Assembly (NCBI GenBank): GCA_020427345.1
Contig: JAGQOO010000007.1
Span: 1-36,114 of the forward strand
DNA from: Phycisphaerales bacterium
GTDB taxonomy: Bacteria > Planctomycetota > Phycisphaerae > UBA1845 > Fen-1342
DNA: 36,114 nt
Direction: 5' to 3'
Each line of letters starts with the position of its first letter. Within the stretch, counting starts at the first letter, position 1. Positions 32,071-36,114 of the stretch are shown one piece after another. A program made the translations under genes and the position numbers. The notes under the pieces were generated by a model. That model was given only the letters and a program-made list of their open reading frames with translations, made no database searches and was not told where the DNA came from.

Positions 32071-34374
32071 ATGTCGAGCACGTGGCGAATCAGAATCGGG
32101 CTGGGAATGGCCGCCATCGGCCTCTCAGCGGGTTTGGCGGAAGCGAAGCCGTGGATCATGCGGCATGGCCAGAACGCCCAGCAGTACCAGGACTACTACG
32201 ACAATGAGTTGCCCGCGGGTTTTCACCCGATTTCGGTCAACGTCAACGGTACAACCGCAAATCCGCGGTTCACCACCGTTTTCGTTTCAGACGGCGTTGC
32301 CGATGGCGACTGGGCCGCGCGACATGGGCTGGATTCGGACGGCTACCAGAATGAGACCGTCGCACTCGACGACCTCGGTTTCCGCGTGATCGCGGTCGAC
32401 GCGGTTGGCGATTATCCGAACGAGACCTATGTGGCGGCGTATGTGCGCGACGGTGTGTCCGACGCGGACTGGTACGCGCGTCACCGCATGACAGACGCAG
32501 ACGTGCAGAACGAGTTCACCTTCGCCCAAGCGAACAACTTCCGCATGATCTACTTGTCCGGCTATGGATCGGGCGCCAATCGCCGCTACGCGGCGGCGTT
32601 TGTTCGCAATTTCGAGGGCATCTCATGGACCGCGGCGTGGGGCATGGACACGGCGGGCTACCAGGCGATGTTCAACGGATTGTGCCGGGGCGGATTCCGC
32701 CAGACCGGGACCACGGTATATGGCACAGATGCCAATCCGACCTACGCCGGTGTCTGGGAGCGTCCGGACGGTCCAAACTTTGAGATTCAGAAGCGACAGC
32801 ATGTCCGCGCGGGTCTGACGGGGCAGGAGTATCAGGACCTCGCGACAGACTTTGAGAACACGCCGTGGCAATCGACCTGCGCCGTTGAGTACGGCACGCC
32901 GGGCAACGAGCGGTACGCCGTATGTTGGGAAGAGGATCGCGGCCCGTCATTCTGGACGGAGAACGGGCAGGTCGTTCCCGAACTCGCCTCGCTCGACCAG
33001 GTGATGCAGAATTTCATGACAACGCGCAAGGTTCCGCACGGTTCGCTGGCCGTCACCTATCAGGGCAAGCTCGTCTACTCGCGGTCGTTCACGTACGCCC
33101 CGGCGGATGAGCCAATCTCGACGCCGAAGAGCCTGTTCCGCATCGCCAGCATCTCCAAGCCGATTACCGCGATTGGTGTCTTCCAGCTGATCGAAGACGG
33201 GATCATCGACCCGAACGCGACGCTGGGCTCATTTGACTTCTTCGATGTCAGCGGCTGGTGTGATCCGGAGGCCCGCAATATCCGCGTCAGCCATGTGTTG
33301 CGCCACCTCGGCGGGTGGGACCGCGCGTGGCAGACCGGCGACCCCAACGGGATTACGCAGCTTTGCGGGGCCGGCGCCGGCACGCAGCGCAGCTATTTCG
33401 ACCCGATGTTCAATAACTACGCGACTGCGGCGGAACTCGGTGGCATCGGTTTGCCGGTGTCGCAACTCAACCTGATGAACTACATGCAGCGCTGGCCGTT
33501 GAACTTCGCTCCCGGCACGGGCTACGAGTACAGCAACTTCGGCTATATGTTGCTTGGCCGCGTCATCGAGGAAGCCACGGGGCAGTCGTATGAAGACTAC
33601 ATCCGCGACAACGTTCTGTGCCCGGTCGGATCGCAGGGAATGATCCAGGGCAAGAGCCTTTGGGAAGACCGCCAGGAGTATGAAGTCGAATACAGCGATC
33701 CGATGCGCCGCTGCTCGAACAGCGCATTCGCCACGGACCCGAACAACCCGGAGCAGGTCGCGATTCAGTACGGCGGTTACAACATCGAGAACATGGACTC
33801 GCACGGCGGCTGGGTCGGTTCAGCGTCGCACCTGGTCCGAATCGTCAATGCGTTCACCGATCCGAACAACAGCGTGCTGCTCAACAAAGCCACAATCCAG
33901 CGGATGTGGATGCCCACGGCGTTGTCGGGCGGCGGCTATGCGGCCGGGTGGCAGGTGGGCAGCATGGATCGCTACCACAACGGCAGCCTCGACGGCGCGT
34001 GGACGTTCATGTCGCGGCGCAACGACGGCATCTGCTGGGCGGTCGTGCTGAATCAGAAGAGCAGCGACGCGAATACGCCGGTGCAGAACAACGATTGGGA
34101 CATTCGCACGAACATCCAGAACGCGCTCAGCGCGATGCCGTCCAGCCCGAGCGCGTGGCCGCGTCACAACCTGTTCGGCATTGGTAACAAGTTTGATCTG
34201 GACTGCAGCGGCACGATTGACCTGTCTGACCTGGCCGGGTTCCTGCCCAGCTACGGAGCGGCGGTCGGGGCGGCCAACTACGATCCGGCCATCGACGTGG
34301 ACGGCGACGGCGTGATCGGCCTGCCGGACCTCGCCGGCATCCTGGCCCACTTTGGTGAGCGGCTGCTCGAATAA
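32071..34374 (+). CDS. Secreted beta-lactamase-fold serine hydrolase with polyglycine-hydrolase-like repeats and dockerin-like tail
   Basis: This 767-aa protein has a signal peptide (1-25) and AGGGAGAA before the ATG. Residues 40-310 hold about five repeats with an RHGLDSDGYQ/WGMDTAGYQ core, like the bacterial tandem repeats found in polyglycine-hydrolase-type proteins. The class C beta-lactamase/PBP-like domain follows, with SISK (Ser360, Lys363), YSN (Tyr487-Asn489) and HNG (His636-Gly638) replacing KTG. The C-terminus has EF-hand loops DLDCSGTIDLSD (709-720) and DVDGDGVIGLPD (742-753), as in dockerins. It probably cleaves a peptide or ester outside the cell; the substrate is not predictable. 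No beta-lactam resistance is implied. Confidence 0.9.
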   Translation: MSSTWRIRIGLGMAAIGLSAGLAEAKPWIMRHGQNAQQYQDYYDNELPAGFHPISVNVNGTTANPRFTTVFVSDGVADGDWAARHGLDSDGYQNETVALDDLGFRVIAVDAVGDYPNETYVAAYVRDGVSDADWYARHRMTDADVQNEFTFAQANNFRMIYLSGYGSGANRRYAAAFVRNFEGISWTAAWGMDTAGYQAMFNGLCRGGFRQTGTTVYGTDANPTYAGVWERPDGPNFEIQKRQHVRAGLTGQEYQDLATDFENTPWQSTCAVEYGTPGNERYAVCWEEDRGPSFWTENGQVVPELASLDQVMQNFMTTRKVPHGSLAVTYQGKLVYSRSFTYAPADEPISTPKSLFRIASISKPITAIGVFQLIEDGIIDPNATLGSFDFFDVSGWCDPEARNIRVSHVLRHLGGWDRAWQTGDPNGITQLCGAGAGTQRSYFDPMFNNYATAAELGGIGLPVSQLNLMNYMQRWPLNFAPGTGYEYSNFGYMLLGRVIEEATGQSYEDYIRDNVLCPVGSQGMIQGKSLWEDRQEYEVEYSDPMRRCSNSAFATDPNNPEQVAIQYGGYNIENMDSHGGWVGSASHLVRIVNAFTDPNNSVLLNKATIQRMWMPTALSGGGYAAGWQVGSMDRYHNGSLDGAWTFMSRRNDGICWAVVLNQKSSDANTPVQNNDWDIRTNIQNALSAMPSSPSAWPRHNLFGIGNKFDLDCSGTIDLSDLAGFLPSYGAAVGAANYDPAIDVDGDGVIGLPDLAGILAHFGERLLE

Positions 34375-34400
34375 TCAGCCACAAGGTACTAAACATCCCC

Positions 34401-34430
34401 TTGAGCGAACTTGAATCTAGGGGTTACTAT
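34401..34430 (+). promoter_or_regulatory. Candidate sigma70-type promoter for the small anchored-protein pair
   Basis: TTGAGC (34401-34406), an 18-bp spacer, then TACTAT (34425-34430). It lies about 80 bp before ATG 34510, in the only gap upstream of that gene. Confidence 0.4.
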
Positions 34431-34509
34431 TCGAGGGTCGCTCGGCGCAGGCGCGCCGGGCGATCCTTTCTTCTATAGCTCGGAGGGCAACCAACAAAGG
34501 GAGACCGCC

Positions 34510-34887
34510 ATGCAGAGAGTGGTGGGCGCGCTTGTCACGATCGCCATTGTCGGAGGTCTGGCCTATTTTCGTTTTCAGGCGAACGAAGCGACGGATCAGA
34601 AGATCGACGACACGTTGTCGATTGTCGTGGAGCACGTTCAGCAACTGCCAAGCTACAGCCAGAACTCGGCGTTCTTCGATCTTCACCTGGAAAGTGCGCA
34701 CAGCGCCGCATTCAACTCCGCCTATTCGTCGGGCGGCCGCCGCAGCCCGGCTCGATTCGACGCGGCGAAGTACGCGAAGGTGTTCTGCGAGCACCTGAGC
34801 AAACGGGCGCAGGAGAAGGGCGACCAGAAACTGGACGTCGAAATCCGAGACATGCAGATCAAGCTGGAACAGGCGCTGGATTCCTAG
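34510..34887 (+). CDS. Small anchored protein, first of a paralogous pair
   Basis: ATG 34510 is chosen because AAAGGGAGA precedes it and a hydrophobic anchor (about 4-22) starts there. The 125-aa product then has ATDQKIDDTLSIVVEHVQQL, an aromatic/His-rich middle (AFFDLHLESAHSAAFNSAY), RFDAAKYAKVFCEHLSKRA, and a charged C-terminal helix. It is a single-pass or uncleaved-signal periplasmic protein. The next gene encodes the same layout. No known domain is recognised. Confidence 0.78.
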   Translation: MQRVVGALVTIAIVGGLAYFRFQANEATDQKIDDTLSIVVEHVQQLPSYSQNSAFFDLHLESAHSAAFNSAYSSGGRRSPARFDAAKYAKVFCEHLSKRAQEKGDQKLDVEIRDMQIKLEQALDS

Positions 34888-34922
34888 GCGACTTCGGCGC
34901 CAGCCGAAATGGGAAAAACACG

Positions 34923-35306
34923 ATGAAGCAAACGGCGATCGGGTTTCTGGTTTGCCTCGTGGCGTTCAGCGGCCTGGCCTACTACAAGTCGCAATCTGAA
35001 AAGGCCACGGACCGCCGGATCGGCGCCACCATAGCGCTCGTCCAAGGGCAGGTTCGGGAGTTGCCGAGCTTTGAGGCCAAGCGGGCCTTCTTTGAGCGCT
35101 ATCTTGATCTGGCGCACGACACCGCGTACAGCACGGCGTACACGCCCGGGACGCGCCAGATCCCGGCGAGCTTTGATTCAGGAAAATACGCGCGTGTGTA
35201 CTGCGATTTCCTACGCCGGCACGCCAGGACGGCCGGCGAGAAGAAGCTGGAACAGGAGTTTCGCGACCTGGAAGTCCGACTGGAAGAGGCGCTGCCGTCT
35301 GACTGA
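34923..35306 (+). CDS. Small anchored protein, second of a paralogous pair
   Basis: This 127-aa product aligns over its whole length with the preceding one: hydrophobic anchor ending LAYYKSQ, ATDRRIGATIALVQGQVREL, FFERYLDLAHDTAYSTAY, SFDSGKYARVYCDFLRRHA and a charged C-terminal helix. The shared residues are the LP-S, FF, L-x-x-AH, SAY/TAY, FD-x-x-KYA and a Cys. It starts 35 nt after the first gene behind GGGAAAA, so the two are an operon formed by tandem duplication. It ends 8 bp from the convergent regulator gene. Function unknown. Confidence 0.8.
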   Translation: MKQTAIGFLVCLVAFSGLAYYKSQSEKATDRRIGATIALVQGQVRELPSFEAKRAFFERYLDLAHDTAYSTAYTPGTRQIPASFDSGKYARVYCDFLRRHARTAGEKKLEQEFRDLEVRLEEALPSD

Positions 35307-35314
35307 CACGGCCC

Positions 35315-35932
35315 TTACGCGTCGTCGTGGTTCGTCGTTTCCCCACCCCGCCGACGTTTGGGCTCCATCGGTGTCAGGAACGCCGTGATTGAATAGAGCT
35401 TGCGCGCCGCGGCGTCCGCCTTCGGCCGTTCCCGCTCGAAGACATCGAGGATCCGATCCAGATAACCGTGCACCTCGGTTAGGTCACCCTCGCTTAGCCA
35501 CGCTTTGACGCGGCCGTGGCGGGCATTGCGCTTCGGACCCAGCGATGTGATGCCGCCGCGTTTTGCGGCCGCCTTGAAATCACGATCGGTCAGCCGCAGC
35601 AGTGCGGCGAACACGCGGGCGACCTGGGCCGATCGGGCCGGATCGTGCGGATCGAGCGGTGTGCGAATGCGACGAGCAGGCGTGCGATAGACGGCTTCAT
35701 CGCGTCGTCGTGTCTTTCGCGTGCCGCACTCGATCAGCAATCCCACTTTCAACAGCTTGCGGACGTGGTAATAGAGCGAATCCGGCGCCCGGCCGAGGAA
35801 CTGGCCGATATCGGCAATCGAACACGGACCGATCACACGCACCGCATCGACGACCTCCAGCCGAGCCGGCGAAGTGAGCGCAGCAATCTGCGTGTCATCG
35901 TCAACAATCAGCACATCGTCTTGGATCGCCAT
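35315..35932 (-). CDS. ArsR-type winged-helix transcriptional regulator
   Basis: This 205-aa cytoplasmic protein has an N-terminal winged helix (about 10-80): LTSPARLEVVDAVRVIG, then the recognition region SIADIGQFLGRAPDSLYYHV and the wing GLLIECGTRKTRRRDEAVY. This matches ArsR/DUF-type HTH proteins that use the ALTSPxR opening. The C-terminal half is helical and charged with no Cys metal site, so it is probably not a classical metal sensor. GGAG lies 11 nt upstream of the ATG. It converges on the paralogous small-protein pair. Targets are unknown. Confidence 0.85.
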   Translation of the reverse strand: MAIQDDVLIVDDDTQIAALTSPARLEVVDAVRVIGPCSIADIGQFLGRAPDSLYYHVRKLLKVGLLIECGTRKTRRRDEAVYRTPARRIRTPLDPHDPARSAQVARVFAALLRLTDRDFKAAAKRGGITSLGPKRNARHGRVKAWLSEGDLTEVHGYLDRILDVFERERPKADAAARKLYSITAFLTPMEPKRRRGGETTNHDDA

Positions 35933-36033
35933 CGGTCGCGAATCTCCATCCGAAGTCTCTCGTGGCGGCGCGCGAATCGGGAGTCTAAGGCCGCACGCCA
36001 GTGCGGAAAAGGCGCGGGGTCGACAACCCCATC

Positions 36034-36074
36034 AAAAAGGCGCCGCCGAAACGCTGGTAGCGTCCGGCGGCGCC
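36034..36074 (-). terminator. Strong intrinsic terminator for a leftward gene beyond the window
   Basis: GGCGCCGCCG (36039-36048) pairs with CGGCGGCGCC (36065-36074), and ACGCT with AGCGT inside it. Read leftwards, the stem is followed by TTTTT (36038-36034). It therefore ends a minus-strand transcript coming from the right. Confidence 0.8.
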
Positions 36075-36097
36075 AAAGGTAAGGGTGAACAGAATCC

Positions 36098-36114
36098 CTA
36101 CGGGCAAACCTGCC
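36098..36114 (-). CDS. Possible last codons of a secreted protein (partial)
   Basis: Read leftwards, the edge encodes ...QVCP followed by TAG at 36100-36098, 24 bp before the terminator stem. A CP ending matches the ATCPT end of the dockerin-tailed protease in this window. The fragment is far too short for proof; the terminator is the main support. Confidence 0.25.

Noticed and set aside
32071-34374. A beta-lactam-resistance enzyme
   Set aside because: The SxxK, YSN and HxG motifs define a broad serine hydrolase fold. The N-terminal repeats and EF-hand tail point to an extracellular peptidase or esterase.
24-36114. tRNA, rRNA or riboswitch genes
   Set aside because: No cloverleaf-like arms with CCA-type ends, rRNA-like segments or known aptamer motifs were recognised in the gaps when reading by eye; a covariance-model scan would be decisive.

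Overview
The window is GC-rich and densely coded. It most likely comes from a planctomycete, plausibly of the Phycisphaerae type. This is inferred from protein style, not from a marker gene. The signs are: (i) dockerin-like paired EF-hand tails on secreted proteins; (ii) a small membrane protein ending in a C-x2-C-GYDLRG...C-x2-C ribbon; (iii) a secreted protein ending in a Cys, hydrophobic stretch and Arg-cluster tail; (iv) a Ser/Thr kinase with TPRs beside a PAS hybrid histidine kinase; and (v) scattered palindromic intergenic repeats. No rRNA, tRNA, CRISPR array or transposase was seen.

Layout. 1-128: C-terminus of a CDS cut by the window edge. 153-4385 (-): a 1410-aa triple amidohydrolase in which only the middle domain keeps the HxH metal motif. 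4580-6820 (+): a conserved uncharacterised protein followed 15 nt later by fumarylacetoacetase (tyrosine catabolism). 6839-7669 (-): an acidic anchored protein with a thrice-repeated short motif. 7918-10533 (+): a secreted matrixin-like metalloprotease with PKD/Ig-like repeats. 10502-15098 (-): a Ser/Thr kinase-TPR protein and a hybrid histidine kinase, the latter broken by a frameshift. 15126-15493 (+): a promoter-like site, a hairpin and two tiny ORFs with good Shine-Dalgarno sites. 15590-17722 (+): a GT39-type membrane glycosyltransferase and a VOC protein. 17733-17922: two hairpins and a 15-bp tandem repeat. 18089-20770 (+): a two-domain ABC permease without visible partners, then ACMSD (tryptophan/kynurenine catabolism). 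20792-21552: palindromic repeats around a GYDLRG-ribbon membrane protein. 21556-22791 (-): imidazolonepropionase (histidine catabolism).

22913-23885 (+): two paralogous lipoproteins, closed by a strong terminator shared with the convergent second matrixin protease (23989-26499, -), which ends in a dockerin-like tail. 26721-31807 (-): an AsmA/YhdP-like envelope protein, a secreted TPR protein and a 41-aa peptide built from 11-residue repeats. 32071-34374 (+): a secreted beta-lactamase-fold serine hydrolase with polyglycine-hydrolase-like N-terminal repeats and a dockerin-like tail. 34510-35306 (+): two paralogous small anchored proteins. 35315-35932 (-): an ArsR-type regulator. The right edge shows a strong terminator and the probable last codons of another leftward secreted protein.

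Together the genes describe a heterotroph that breaks down aromatic amino acids and histidine, exports extracellular hydrolases, and has eukaryote-like signalling. No single large defence or mobile system is visible. The least explained items are the 41-aa repeat peptide, the two tiny ORFs at 15320-15459, the conserved partner of fumarylacetoacetase, and the paired paralogous small secreted proteins.
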